Below are positions 8,323-16,337 of a stretch of DNA of 64,000 nt, in pieces. A program made the position numbers and the translations under genes. Location: positions 393,616-457,615 of the forward strand of contig CANJRG010000001.1 in the NCBI GenBank assembly GCA_947476745.1, read 5' to 3'. The notes below the pieces were generated by a model. The model saw only the letters and a list, made by a program, of their open reading frames with translations, had not been told where the DNA came from and made no database searches. How positions within the stretch are numbered: position 1 is the first letter of the stretch; every line of letters begins with the position of its first letter. The DNA comes from Acidimicrobiia bacterium. GTDB taxonomy: Bacteria > Actinomycetota > Acidimicrobiia > Acidimicrobiales > CAIXPF01.

Positions 8323-8754
8323 ATGACGCTGTCCCACCCCGCCGTCAGATCCGCCGGTCAGCTCGACACCGTGCGGCGTCTCGACCCCGCCGTCCGGCGC
8401 CGCCACCTCGGGCTGCGAACCTGGGCACTGTCCCGGGGCATCGCCGTCGATGGCCCCGCCGGCCACGGCCTCACCGTCGTTTTTGCGGTGCTGGCCGAGG
8501 CCGAATCGGTCGCCGGTCGCGACCACCGGGCGTGGTCAGCAGCACGCGTCATCGAGTTCGTCTGGCTCGACTGTCCTGTCTGGTGCTTCCGTCATGCCGT
8601 GGCCATCCCCGCCGGCACCATCGACGCCCTGCGCCTGCTGTGGGATCACCTGGCGGCCACCGGCACGTTCGGACCCGGTAGCGACGAACTCGCGGTCCTG
8701 GAGAGGACCCTCGTCGAGCACACCGGCCCGCCGCCCGGTCGACGCCGCCGCTGA
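8323..8754 (+). CDS. Hypothetical protein
   Basis: A 143-residue protein not recognised as a known family. It is Arg/Ala-rich with no signal peptide or membrane segment. It contains a mid-protein stretch with several Trp and Cys residues (FVWLDCPVWCFRHAV, about residues 88-102) and a basic GRRRR tail. The sequence GATGAT sits 6 nt before the ATG, a weak version of the leaderless promoter seen elsewhere in the window. High GC at third positions supports coding. It could be a lineage-specific cytoplasmic protein. Confidence 0.5.
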   Translation: MTLSHPAVRSAGQLDTVRRLDPAVRRRHLGLRTWALSRGIAVDGPAGHGLTVVFAVLAEAESVAGRDHRAWSAARVIEFVWLDCPVWCFRHAVAIPAGTIDALRLLWDHLAATGTFGPGSDELAVLERTLVEHTGPPPGRRRR

Positions 8755-8825
8755 CGTGACCTGCCGGTCGAGCAGAAGGCAACCACGGCAGGCATGATGG
8801 TAAGGATCAGCACCGCGGGTGCACA

Positions 8826-8848
8826 CGGGGTACCGATCGAGTACCCCG
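8826..8848 (+). promoter_or_regulatory. Leader hairpin upstream of the S1-domain gene
   Basis: CGGGGTAC (8826-8833) and GTACCCCG (8841-8848) form an 8-bp perfect stem with a 7-nt loop, ending 20 nt before the ATG at 8869 and just before the GGGGGA ribosome-binding site. S1-type proteins are known to bind and regulate their own leaders in other bacteria; applying that here is inference. Confidence 0.4.
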
Positions 8849-8868
8849 CTTCTCGAGTTGGGGGACCC

Positions 8869-10230
8869 ATGGACCCGATCGAATCGACAGCCACGAACGA
8901 CGAGACCCTCGGGGACACCCAACCGGAACACGCACCGGCCCAGGCCGTCGCCGAACCTGCGGAGGAGCCGACCGAAGCGGCGTCCATCGAGGCGTTCGAT
9001 CCGCCTGCGGGCCCTGAGTCCGCCGAACCGACCGAGCCCGCCACCGAACCGGCCGAACCGACCGAGCCCGCCACCGAACCGGCCGAATCCGCGGTCGACG
9101 CCGTGGCGCCCACCGAACCGGCCGAACCGACCGAGCCCGCCACCGAACCGGCCGAATCCGCGGTCGACGCCGTGGCGCCCACCGAACCGGGCCAGACCGG
9201 CGACCAGCCCGGCGTCGCGACCACCGCGTCGGGCCTGCGCAGCGGGCAGCTCGTCGAAGCCCGGGTGATCGCCGTCGATGCGGCGGAGGTGGTCGTCGAA
9301 CTCGGTGACGGCTCCATCGGGGTCATCGGCAAGCGACACCTCAGCGCCAACGGCCAGCTCGACCCGACCGCCCTGCTCGCGGTCGGCGACGGCGTCGAGG
9401 CCGCCGTCCTCGTGCGCGACGACCCCAAGGGCCGGACCGTGTTGTCGAGGGCCTGGGCACTCAAGCAGCGGGCCTGGGAGAAGGTCGAAGCCGCCAAGGC
9501 CGCCAATGCACCCATCACCGGCAACGTGACCGGCCAGGTGAAGGGTGGCCTGGTCGTCGATGTCGGCACCCGGGCATTCCTGCCGGCATCGCAGATCGAC
9601 CTGCAGCACGTCGACGACCTCTCGACCTTCGTCGGCACCGAGATCGAGGCCCTGGTCCAGGAACTCGACCGGGCCAACGACAAGATCGTGCTGTCGCGAC
9701 GCAACCTGCTGCGAGCGGCCCAACGGGCCAAGGCCAACGACTTCGTGTCGACACTGGCCCCCGGCCAGGTGCACACGGGTCGAGTGGCGCTACTGACCGA
9801 CTTCGGTGCCTTCATCGAGATCAACGGGGTACGCGGCCTCGTCCACCTCTCCGAGCTGTCGTGGCGGCGGGTCGACCGGGCTGCCGAGGTGGTCACCACC
9901 GGCGACGAGGTCGACGTCAAGATCCTGGCGATCAAACCGGGCCGCAAGCTGAGCCTGTCGATCCGGGCGATCAGCCCCGACCCGCTCAGCACCCTGCAGA
10001 ACGGTCAGATCCTCCCAGGTGTAGTAACCCGGCTCGCCGACTTCGGGGCCTTCGTGCGCGTCGGCGACGGCGCCGAGGGCCTGGTGCACCTGACCGAGCT
10101 CGCCGAGTACCGCGTCCACGCCCCGGAGGAAATCGTTGCGCCCGGCGACGAGGTCCTCGTCAAGGTCATCCGCGTCGACCGCAAGCGGCGGCGTCTCGAC
10201 CTGTCGGTCAACCAGGCCGTGCTGAGCTGA
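8869..10230 (+). CDS. Four-S1-domain RNA-binding protein (ribosomal protein bS1-like)
   Basis: A 453-residue protein. The first ~120 residues are a Glu/Pro/Thr/Ala-rich, probably disordered tail containing tandem duplications. Four S1 (OB-fold) domains follow, the last two best conserved (TDFGAFIEINGVRGLVHLSE and LADFGAFVRVGDGAEGLVHL). This resembles actinobacterial ribosomal protein S1, which helps mRNAs bind the 30S subunit, but the first two domains are divergent and the acidic tail is unusual. It may be a paralogue rather than the essential rpsA; only the rest of the genome could decide. The ATG at 8869 has GGGGGA (8860-8865) upstream. A leader hairpin lies at 8826-8848. Confidence 0.8.
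   Translation: MDPIESTATNDETLGDTQPEHAPAQAVAEPAEEPTEAASIEAFDPPAGPESAEPTEPATEPAEPTEPATEPAESAVDAVAPTEPAEPTEPATEPAESAVDAVAPTEPGQTGDQPGVATTASGLRSGQLVEARVIAVDAAEVVVELGDGSIGVIGKRHLSANGQLDPTALLAVGDGVEAAVLVRDDPKGRTVLSRAWALKQRAWEKVEAAKAANAPITGNVTGQVKGGLVVDVGTRAFLPASQIDLQHVDDLSTFVGTEIEALVQELDRANDKIVLSRRNLLRAAQRAKANDFVSTLAPGQVHTGRVALLTDFGAFIEINGVRGLVHLSELSWRRVDRAAEVVTTGDEVDVKILAIKPGRKLSLSIRAISPDPLSTLQNGQILPGVVTRLADFGAFVRVGDGAEGLVHLTELAEYRVHAPEEIVAPGDEVLVKVIRVDRKRRRLDLSVNQAVLS
9022..9188 (+). repeat. In-frame tandem repeats (30 bp and 69 bp) in the acidic tail
   Basis: A 30-bp unit starting at 9022 recurs at 9052, and a 69-bp unit at 9051-9119 is repeated at 9120-9188. Both are multiples of 3. They encode the Glu/Pro/Thr/Ala-rich units and a second copy of the segment ESAVDAVAPTEP. 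The near-identity of the copies points to recent slippage or duplication. Confidence 0.85.
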
Positions 10231-10248
10231 TCCCGCTCAGCGCCGAAG

Positions 10249-10971
10249 TCACCGTCGCCGGTAGTCCCGGACGTGCGGGGGAAGCGACGCAGAGTTGAAC
10301 CGATCGGGTAGCGGCTCGCCCACGGCAAGGTGCAGCGGCAGCTCCCCGGCCCAGACAGCGGCGCCGAGATCCTCCTCGTCGTCCACCGGTGGACCGGTAC
10401 GCACCTTGGCCGACGCCTCGTCGAGCCCGAGGGCCAGCACCGCCGTCGCCGCCAGCTCCTTTTTGGTGTTGGGACGCAGCTGTTCCCGCCGGCCGGGAAC
10501 GATGTGCTCGACGATGGCATCGAGGGCCGTCGCCTTCTCCTCGGCGTCGATGACCTCCCTGGCCAGGCCGAACAGCACCACCGAGCGGTAGTTGATCGAA
10601 TGGTGGAAGGCCGACCGGGCCAGCACCAGCCCGTCGACGTGGGTCACCGCCATCGATACGTCGAGTCCATCCCGCAGACTACGCACCATGCCGGCGGCCG
10701 GAGAACCGTGGACGTACACCGTGCTCCCGAGACGCCCGTAGGTGGTGGGGATCACCACCGGCCGCCCGTCGCGGCCGGCGAAGCCGAGGTGGCACACGAA
10801 GCCCTCGTCGAGGATGGCGCAGATCTCCTCGAGGCCGTAGGACCCCCGCTCGGCCAGCCGGCGCACCTGGGTTCGATCGGAAGGGGCGCCGACGCGACCG
10901 GCCGACGGAGCCGACCCTGCCGACGCACCGGGGGTCGCCGGGTCCGGGTGGTTGGGGAGTTCGCCTGCCAT
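10249..10971 (-). CDS. Pyridoxamine 5'-phosphate oxidase-family flavoprotein (NimA-like)
   Basis: A 240-residue protein. After a disordered Pro/Ala/Ser-rich N-terminus of about 35 residues comes a split-barrel FMN-binding domain: CHLGFAGRDGRPVVIPTTYG, the VYVHGSPAAG segment and the SINYRSVVLFG strand are typical of the NimA/5-nitroimidazole-reductase-like branch. Such proteins bind FMN or related cofactors; the natural substrate is usually unknown. TAGACC sits 6 nt upstream of the ATG, a near-leaderless promoter. It converges with the S1-domain gene, leaving 18 bp between the stop codons. Confidence 0.8.
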   Translation of the reverse strand: MAGELPNHPDPATPGASAGSAPSAGRVGAPSDRTQVRRLAERGSYGLEEICAILDEGFVCHLGFAGRDGRPVVIPTTYGRLGSTVYVHGSPAAGMVRSLRDGLDVSMAVTHVDGLVLARSAFHHSINYRSVVLFGLAREVIDAEEKATALDAIVEHIVPGRREQLRPNTKKELAATAVLALGLDEASAKVRTGPPVDDEEDLGAAVWAGELPLHLAVGEPLPDRFNSASLPPHVRDYRRR

Positions 10972-11035
10972 GACACCGGTCTACCCGATGGCCGGCACCG
11001 TCTCGACCGAATTTACGCCGGTAGGCTCGTTGGCC

Positions 11036-11107
11036 GTGTGTGACCGGTCCCCAGAACTGCGTCGGAGCCCGAGCAGGCCTCGCCCAGGCCGAACCCGGTG
11101 GTCATGA
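11036..11107 (+). CDS. Putative 23-residue leader peptide overlapping the GNAT start
   Basis: TAGGCT (11022-11027) is followed after 8 nt by GTG, opening a 23-codon frame (VCDRSPELRRSPSRPRPGRT then RWS). Its TGA stop overlaps the ATG of the GNAT gene as ATGA. Leaderless short peptides that control a downstream gene by coupling are known in actinobacteria. Here the reading frame, promoter-like hexamer and overlap are seen; translation is inferred. It is Arg/Pro-rich with a Cys at position 2. Confidence 0.4.
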   Translation: MCDRSPELRRSPSRPRPGRTRWS

Positions 11108-11640
11108 CCTTCCAGCTCTTCGGCGACGGGCTGATCCTGCGTCCGCCGCACCGCAAGGACACCGCCGCCATGGTCAGCGCCGTGCGCGAGTCCCAGCCGG
11201 AGATCGGCCGGTTCCTCGTCTGGGCGACGGTGGACTACGGCGCAGCCGATGCCGACCAATGGTGCCGAGCCGTGGACAACCCCGAGAACGGTTGCTCCCT
11301 GCACGTGTTCGACGAGCACGGCAGCCTGCTCGGCGGGGTCGGCCTGCACGCCGCCGATCAGCGCAACGGCAAGATCGAGCTCGGCTACTGGACCCGATCC
11401 TCGGCCCGAGGCCGTGGCGTGGCGGTGCGGGCCACCCGCCTACTGGCCCACCGGGCCTTCGACGTCATGGGCTTCCAGCGGATCGAGCTGATCATCGCCA
11501 CCGACAACGTGGCCTCCCAACGGGTGGCCGAGAAGCTCGGCGCACGACAGGAAGGCCTGCTGCACGATCGCCTGAAGCTGCGCCACGGCCTGGTTGACGC
11601 CTGGCTCTATGCCCTACTCAAACGGGATCTTCGTGGATAA
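11104..11640 (+). CDS. GNAT N-acetyltransferase (RimJ/RimL-like)
   Basis: A 178-residue protein of the RimJ/RimL branch of GNAT. The acetyl-CoA site is in IELGYWTRSSARGRGVAVRA and the late strand LIIATDNVASQRVAEKLGAR is diagnostic of the branch that acetylates ribosomal protein N-termini or small amines. I chose the ATG at 11104 because the stop of the upstream 23-codon frame overlaps it (ATGA), suggesting translational coupling; an in-frame GTG at 11098 is an alternative. Target unknown. Confidence 0.82.
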   Translation: MTFQLFGDGLILRPPHRKDTAAMVSAVRESQPEIGRFLVWATVDYGAADADQWCRAVDNPENGCSLHVFDEHGSLLGGVGLHAADQRNGKIELGYWTRSSARGRGVAVRATRLLAHRAFDVMGFQRIELIIATDNVASQRVAEKLGARQEGLLHDRLKLRHGLVDAWLYALLKRDLRG

Positions 11641-11682
11641 CGGTTGCCGTTGGTCCCTGACCTGTGCCAGGGTTTTGACACG

Positions 11683-12876
11683 ATGAGTGGTCCACCCCGC
11701 GAGTCGGGCCCGTTCCGGTTCCATCTGCGTCCCGTGGCTGCGGCCCTCGTGGCGATGGCGCTGTTGGTCGCCGGGTCGCTCGGCATGAACGCCGTCGGTG
11801 CCCAGAACGTCGACGACGCCCGCTCCGAGGCGGAGGCCCTCGCCGCCGATCTGGCGAGCACCCAGGAGCGCCTGATCGAGCTCGCCGAGGAGTACAACCG
11901 GGCCACCGCCGACCTCGAATCGTCCCAGGTCCAGTTCGCTGCGGCCCGCAAACAGCTCGAGGCCAACCAGGCCGTGCTCGACCGGACCAGGGCCCAGCTG
12001 CGCGACTACGCGCTGCAGGCCTACGTGTCCGGCGGCGGCGAGCGCGAGCTCGACGGTTTCTTCGGTGCCGACGCCAACACCGTCGACCAGCGGCTGAACT
12101 ACATCAAGACCGCAGCCGGCAACAAGCAACAGTTGCTCGACGACGTGGCCGAGGCCAGCAAGCGGGTCGACAAGCAGTTGGCGCAGATGCAGCTGGCCCA
12201 GAAGGCCGCCGAGGCCGAGCAGGCCCGCATCGACCGGGCCCGGGCCGACGCCGGCCAGCTCGAGACCGAGACGGCCGACCTGCTCGAACGGGCCAACGGA
12301 CGCCTCGCCACGCTCGTCGCCGAAGCCGAGGCCCGCCGGGTCGCCCAGGAACGCGAAGCCGCACTCGCCGCCGCTCGTGCCGCCCAGGTCCAGGTCCAGG
12401 TCCAGGTCCAGAGCGAGAACACCACGCCCGTTCCCGCTCCCGCCCCCGAGACCGGCGGCGGCGTCGGTTCCGGCGGCTCCCCTCCCCCGCCCGTGGTGTA
12501 CAACCCGCCCCCCGGCCTGCGGGTCGAGGCGGCCATCGCGGTGCGGGCCGTGCTGAGCCAGATCGGGGTCCCGTACGTGTTCGGTGGGGCCAGCCCCTCG
12601 GCCGGGTTCGACTGTTCGGGCCTGATGTACTGGGCCTACGCCCAGGCCGGCGTCAGCATCTCCCGCCCGGCCGACTACCAGCGCGACGACGCCGTGCGCA
12701 TCAACTACGAGGATCTCCAGCCCGGCGACCTGGTGTTCTACGGCGAACCGCCGAGCCATGTGGGTATGTACATCGGCAATGGCGAGATCGTGAACGCCCC
12801 GCGTACCGGCGAGGTGGTCGGCGTCAAGAGCATGTTCTATTCGAGCAAGCCGATGACCTACGGGCGCATCGTCTGA
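11683..12876 (+). CDS. Secreted NlpC/P60 peptidoglycan endopeptidase with coiled-coil region (RipA/RipC-like)
   Basis: A 397-residue exported cell-wall hydrolase. A signal peptide (about residues 15-42, ending near VGAQN) is followed by a long charged coiled coil (about 45-235), a Pro/Gly-rich linker and the C-terminal NlpC/P60 domain (about 285-397). The catalytic Cys311 lies in FDCSGLMYWAY and His359 in PSHVGMYIG, with a polar third residue in IVNAP. Such enzymes cut D-Glu-mesoDAP bonds in peptidoglycan stems during cell separation, and the coiled coil usually autoinhibits or recruits the enzyme to FtsEX-like partners. The linker contains a short QVQVQVQVQ repeat. It starts 42 bp after the GNAT stop. 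Confidence 0.87.
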   Translation: MSGPPRESGPFRFHLRPVAAALVAMALLVAGSLGMNAVGAQNVDDARSEAEALAADLASTQERLIELAEEYNRATADLESSQVQFAAARKQLEANQAVLDRTRAQLRDYALQAYVSGGGERELDGFFGADANTVDQRLNYIKTAAGNKQQLLDDVAEASKRVDKQLAQMQLAQKAAEAEQARIDRARADAGQLETETADLLERANGRLATLVAEAEARRVAQEREAALAAARAAQVQVQVQVQSENTTPVPAPAPETGGGVGSGGSPPPPVVYNPPPGLRVEAAIAVRAVLSQIGVPYVFGGASPSAGFDCSGLMYWAYAQAGVSISRPADYQRDDAVRINYEDLQPGDLVFYGEPPSHVGMYIGNGEIVNAPRTGEVVGVKSMFYSSKPMTYGRIV

Positions 12877-12984
12877 CCGGTTCACCCTGGCCGCACTCGA
12901 CGAACGCTGCGGCCCGCCCCTTTACCCGAGGCCTCGAGCTGCCGATACCAGTAGGGAAGGTTCACCCCTGTGGAGGCAACCACC

Positions 12985-13446
12985 ATGCGCCGTCAGCTCT
13001 TCGCCCTCGCCTTTTCCGGTCTGCTCATCCTCGGTGCCTGCAGCAGCGATGACGCCACGTCGGACGGGGCCAAGCACACCGCCCACAACAGCGCCGACGG
13101 GATGGCCGCCAGCCCCGTCGCCGAGGCCAAGACCTGTGCCGACCTGACGAAGGCCGCCGAGCCGGTCTTCACCAAGCTGTTCCAGAGCCTCGTCGACGAT
13201 GCGCAGCAGCTGACCGCCGAGCAACTCGCCGCCGCGGCCAAGAACGTGGAGTCCTCCAAGCTGTTCTCCGATTTCGAAGCCCGGCTGCAGGTCGACGGCA
13301 CCTCGATCGAGAACAAGGCGCAAGAGCTCAAGTGCAGCCAGGACGACGCCGAGGCGGCCATGTGCGCTGCGGTCACTGCCGTGGACGGCAAGGGGAACCT
13401 CCTCGCCGAGTCGATGATCTCCGGCATGACCGCCGAGTGCTCGTGA
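12985..13446 (+). CDS. Small lipoprotein, function unknown
   Basis: A 153-residue protein with a lipoprotein signal peptide (LLILGAC, Cys18) followed by a short disordered Ser/Asp/His stretch and a mostly helical domain with four Cys residues that could form disulfides. The start at 12985 is set by GGAGG at 12972-12976 (8-nt spacing) and is preferred over the GTG at 12970. No family recognised. It probably sits on the outer face of the membrane. Confidence 0.75.
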   Translation: MRRQLFALAFSGLLILGACSSDDATSDGAKHTAHNSADGMAASPVAEAKTCADLTKAAEPVFTKLFQSLVDDAQQLTAEQLAAAAKNVESSKLFSDFEARLQVDGTSIENKAQELKCSQDDAEAAMCAAVTAVDGKGNLLAESMISGMTAECS

Positions 13447-13498
13447 CCTCGCGATCCAACCCGAACCACTTCTGACGGTGCAGGCGTCCCGCACCCAC

Positions 13499-13514
13499 GT
13501 GCCGCCGGCGGCAC
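13499..13514. terminator. 16-bp palindrome between convergent genes
   Basis: GTGCCGCCGGCGGCAC is a perfect GC-rich palindrome between the lipoprotein stop (13446) and the NUDIX stop (13528). It could act as a bidirectional transcription end, but there is no T-tract on either side. Confidence 0.3.
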
Positions 13515-13527
13515 CCGGGGGATCCGT

Positions 13528-14079
13528 TCAGCCCGCACCCAGCCGGAGCAGACCGATCACGCTCATGGCATCGCGTATCCGTCCGTCGGCGGCCATGGCC
13601 ACCGCGTCGGCCAGCGGCAACCGCCACACGGTGATCGCCTCCGTTTCCTCGGGTTCGGACTCCGCCTGGCGCAACCCCCGGGCCACGAACAGATAGGCCT
13701 TCTCATCGGACACCGAGTTCGACAGCTGCAGCTCGCCGAGCAGAAGGTCGACCTGCGCGGCCACCAGCCCGGTCTCCTCCCGCAGCTCCCGGCGGGCGCA
13801 GTCCTCCAAGCTCTCGGAGTCGGGGCAGCCGCCTTCGGGGATCTCCCACTCGTAGCAGTGGTGGGGGTAGCGGTACTGGCCGACCAGCCAGGTGTAGCCC
13901 TCGTCGTCGACCGGGATGACCCCCACCGCCCGGTTGCGGAACTCCACCACCCCGTAGATGCCGGGCCCGCCACGCGGGTTGAGCACCCGGTCCTCACGCA
14001 CCCGGATCCAGGGGTTGGTATACACCTCGGTGCTCGACAGCGTCGTCCAAGGGTTCGGAGATGACGATATCCCGGTCAC
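13528..14079 (-). CDS. NUDIX hydrolase (ADP-ribose pyrophosphatase-like)
   Basis: A 183-residue protein. The NUDIX box GGCPDSESLEDCARRELREE followed by TG is complete, and the preceding WLVGQYRYPHHCYEWEIPEG is typical of the ADP-ribose pyrophosphatase (NudF) branch, where this loop contacts the ribose. It would hydrolyse ADP-ribose or a similar nucleoside diphosphate sugar in the cytoplasm. The start is a GTG; TAATCT lies 9 nt upstream on the same strand. Substrate assignment is by motif only. Confidence 0.83.
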   Translation of the reverse strand: MTGISSSPNPWTTLSSTEVYTNPWIRVREDRVLNPRGGPGIYGVVEFRNRAVGVIPVDDEGYTWLVGQYRYPHHCYEWEIPEGGCPDSESLEDCARRELREETGLVAAQVDLLLGELQLSNSVSDEKAYLFVARGLRQAESEPEETEAITVWRLPLADAVAMAADGRIRDAMSVIGLLRLGAG

Positions 14080-14157
14080 GCACCGACGAGATTACGTCGA
14101 GCGTGCCGGGACGTCATCTCCTGGCTGGCACCCCGTAGACGGCCCGGGGCAGGCGAA

Positions 14158-14721
14158 TCAGGACGGGATGAGCACCGCGTCGATCACGTGGATGGTGCCG
14201 TTGCTGGTCTTGATGTCGGTCTTGGTCACCTTCACCTTGTCGTTCAGCATCACCGAGGAGCCGTCGACCTTGATGGTGACCGGCTTGCCGGCCAAGGTGT
14301 CGGCCTTGGTGAGCTTCACCACGTCGGCGGCCTTCACGTCGCCGGAGACCACGTGGTACTTCAGGATCTCCTGCAGCTTGGCCTTGTTCTCGGGCTTGAG
14401 CAGGCTGTCGAGCGTGCCCGCCGGCAGTGCGGCGAAGGCGGCATCGGTGGGGGCGAACACGGTGAAGGGACCCTTGCCCTTGAGCGTGTCGACGAGGTCG
14501 GCAGCCTTCAGCGCAGCGGCGAGCGTCTTGAAGTCGCCGGCAGCCACCGCGGTGTCCACGATGTCCTTGGTCGAGGCGCTGGCCGCAGCGGTGGTGGCCG
14601 ACATCTCGGCCGCCTTGGTGGTCGCTGTCTCCTCCTCGGCGGCGTCATCGCTGCCTCCGCAGGCGGCGAGGAGCAACGACGCCCCGAGCAGGGGGGCGAG
14701 CAGGCGACGGGTACGAACCAT
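14158..14721 (-). CDS. Fasciclin-domain surface lipoprotein (MPT70/MPT83-like)
   Basis: A 187-residue lipoprotein: signal peptide with lipobox LLAAC (Cys21), a Thr/Ala/Glu-rich linker, then one fasciclin (FAS1) domain at about residues 52-186, with the diagnostic [17 protein letters not shown], the central YHVVSGDV and the closing [16 protein letters not shown]1 domains mediate adhesion or matrix contacts. The start is set by GGAGGAT just upstream of the ATG at 14721. It lies 110 bp behind an anti-sigma gene and has its own promoter-like motif matching that of the sigma gene. In mycobacteria SigK/RskA control the FAS1 proteins MPT70 and MPT83, so the same logic is likely here. Confidence 0.88.
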   Translation of the reverse strand: MVRTRRLLAPLLGASLLLAACGGSDDAAEEETATTKAAEMSATTAAASASTKDIVDTAVAAGDFKTLAAALKAADLVDTLKGKGPFTVFAPTDAAFAALPAGTLDSLLKPENKAKLQEILKYHVVSGDVKAADVVKLTKADTLAGKPVTIKVDGSSVMLNDKVKVTKTDIKTSNGTIHVIDAVLIPS

Positions 14722-14772
14722 GGGAATCCTCCGGGTGATCGTGCCGAGGGTCGGCATCAGGTCATCGCCGGT

Positions 14773-14801
14773 ACTTCGCCCCCATCACCCGACCTGGATG
14801 C
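14773..14801 (-). promoter_or_regulatory. SigK-type promoter of the fasciclin gene
   Basis: On the minus strand, GCATCC (14801-14796), a 16-nt spacer and GCGAAG (14779-14774) lie about 50-80 nt upstream of the ATG at 14721. The same pattern, with the same spacing, precedes the sigma factor gene. It matches the CCATCC-N16-CCGAAT motif that I recall for mycobacterial SigK at most positions. Confidence 0.65.
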
Positions 14802-14831
14802 AGTTAGACCGAGAAATCTGTCGTCAACCGC

Positions 14832-15581
14832 TCACAGCGGCATCGTGCCCCGCAGCACCGAGCGGCCCGAGTGGGTGGGCACGCCGTCGGCAGGCTCGAT
14901 GCTCACATCGACCACGCGGTACACCGCCGGATCGATCCCCCGCGGGATCGCAAGCCGACCGGAACGGTCCACGGCACCGAGCGAGACCATGCGCTGCAGG
15001 TTCGACGTGGGGTCGATCAACCACACCTCGGCGTAGCTGCCCTCCGGCAACGGGTCGAGCAGCTGGTCGAGCCGGAGGTAGGAACGGCCGTCGGCCGACC
15101 GCACCAGGCGAGCCTGCCCGGAGCCGCTGCCCTCGAGCGGCTGCAGGGCGACCTCGGCCACCACCTGGGACCCACCGGTGCGGTTGGTCATCAACGCCGC
15201 GCCGACGGCGGCCAGCGCGAGCACCGAGGCCACGGCGAGCGCCATGCCTCGCCCCGACCGCCACGACCAGCCCGAACGGGACGCCAGCGGCACGACCGTC
15301 GCCTGCGCATCGGTGGAGGACTCCTGCTGCTCCGGCGCGTCGCCGAGAATGGGCCCGGCGGCGGGCGCGGCCTCGGTGCCGTCGAGTCCGAGCTCCGCGG
15401 CGACCCGCGCCCACACCTGGGGCGGTGGGGCCGACAGCTCCTCGTCGAGGAACGCGCCACCGGCTCGCGCTGCCCGGCCGGCACGGGCTGCGAACAGCTC
15501 ATCGTCGGTGGACGCCGACCGCTCGCCCGGCCCGCCGCGCAGCGACTGCAGAATCCGGTCATCAGGGTCGATCGGCGGCAT
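14832..15581 (-). CDS. rskA: Anti-sigma factor (RskA-like), membrane anchored
   Basis: A 249-residue single-pass protein: cytoplasmic N-terminal domain (about 1-105, with the PPPQVWARVAAELG segment common to anti-sigma factors), one membrane helix (about 112-132, GMALAVASVLALAAVGAALM) and an extracytoplasmic RskA-type domain with EVWLIDPTS and PAVYRVVDVSIEP motifs. No HxxxCxxC zinc motif is visible, as in RskA. It would hold its sigma factor at the membrane until proteolysis. Its start overlaps the sigma gene end by 20 bp, so the two are co-translated. The protease partner is not in the window. Confidence 0.85.
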   Translation of the reverse strand: MPPIDPDDRILQSLRGGPGERSASTDDELFAARAGRAARAGGAFLDEELSAPPPQVWARVAAELGLDGTEAAPAAGPILGDAPEQQESSTDAQATVVPLASRSGWSWRSGRGMALAVASVLALAAVGAALMTNRTGGSQVVAEVALQPLEGSGSGQARLVRSADGRSYLRLDQLLDPLPEGSYAEVWLIDPTSNLQRMVSLGAVDRSGRLAIPRGIDPAVYRVVDVSIEPADGVPTHSGRSVLRGTMPL

Positions 15582-16221
15582 CGAATCCCTCCAGATAGCG
15601 GCGTAAGCGGTCGAGGCCCCGGCGGATGTCGCTTTTCACGGTACCGAGGGGCAGCCCGGTCCGCTCGGCGATCTCCTGGTGGGTGGCATCGGAGTAGAAC
15701 GCCAACTCGAGCACGGAGCGGGGCCGGGAATCCAGTTGACGCAAGGCTTCGGCCAGCAAGAGCCGTTCGGCCGTGAGCGCAGTGCTGTCATCGAGGTCGC
15801 CCTCGGCACCGGCCTGCTCCGCCGCCGCCCGTGCCCGACCGGCGCGTTCCCGGGCCCGGAGGTGGTCGATGCACTTGAACCGGGCGATGCCCACCAGCCA
15901 GCCGGCCAGCGACCCACGGTCACGGTGGTACCCGGACCGGCCCCGCCAGGCCGCCACCCAGACTTCCTGGCTGACGTCGGCGGCTTCGCCTTCGCCCACG
16001 GTGCGGCAGCACAGGCGGTAGACCAACGGACCGAAGTGCTGGTAGGCCTGTTGCAGGCTGTCCTCGTATCCGGCCGCGAAACGCTGCTCGAGGAGCGTCA
16101 GCGGCGCCTCGTCCTCGGGCGGGGTCACGAGATCACCGTAGCCGACCCCGATCATCTGGTGGACGCGACCCGGCGAGCGGCGGCGACGCACCATCAGATC
16201 GGTGGCCCCGACAGCGTTCAT
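15562..16221 (-). CDS. sigK: ECF RNA polymerase sigma factor (SigK-like)
   Basis: A 219-residue group 4 sigma factor. Region 2 spans about residues 42-115 (with DVSQEVWVAAWRG and GWLVGIARFKCIDHLRAR) and region 4 about 150-208, ending in the helix-turn-helix ATHQEIAERTGLPLGTVKSD. The gene is followed by its overlapping anti-sigma gene and then by a fasciclin lipoprotein, the arrangement and target class of the mycobacterial SigK system. A promoter-like motif GCATCC-N16-GCGAAA upstream (16288-16261) matches the one before the fasciclin gene, implying autoregulation. There is no strong Shine-Dalgarno at the ATG at 16221; a later Met in the frame cannot be excluded. Confidence 0.87.
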   Translation of the reverse strand: MNAVGATDLMVRRRRSPGRVHQMIGVGYGDLVTPPEDEAPLTLLEQRFAAGYEDSLQQAYQHFGPLVYRLCCRTVGEGEAADVSQEVWVAAWRGRSGYHRDRGSLAGWLVGIARFKCIDHLRARERAGRARAAAEQAGAEGDLDDSTALTAERLLLAEALRQLDSRPRSVLELAFYSDATHQEIAERTGLPLGTVKSDIRRGLDRLRRYLEGFDAADRP

Positions 16222-16259
16222 GGCGACGGGACCCGGGGGCGAACGCTCTCCACGCCGGT

Positions 16260-16288
16260 GTTTCGCTCACCGGGTGCCGTTTGGATGC
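16260..16288 (-). promoter_or_regulatory. SigK-type autoregulatory promoter upstream of sigK
   Basis: On the minus strand GCATCC (16288-16283) is followed after 16 nt by GCGAAA, with transcription expected to begin about 30 nt before the ATG at 16221. The hexamers and spacing match those before the fasciclin gene (14801-14774). Confidence 0.65.
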
Positions 16289-16337
16289 ACCCGGCCCGAC
16301 GCGGTTGCGGCCATCGCGGCCGGGCCGGTGCCGTCCG

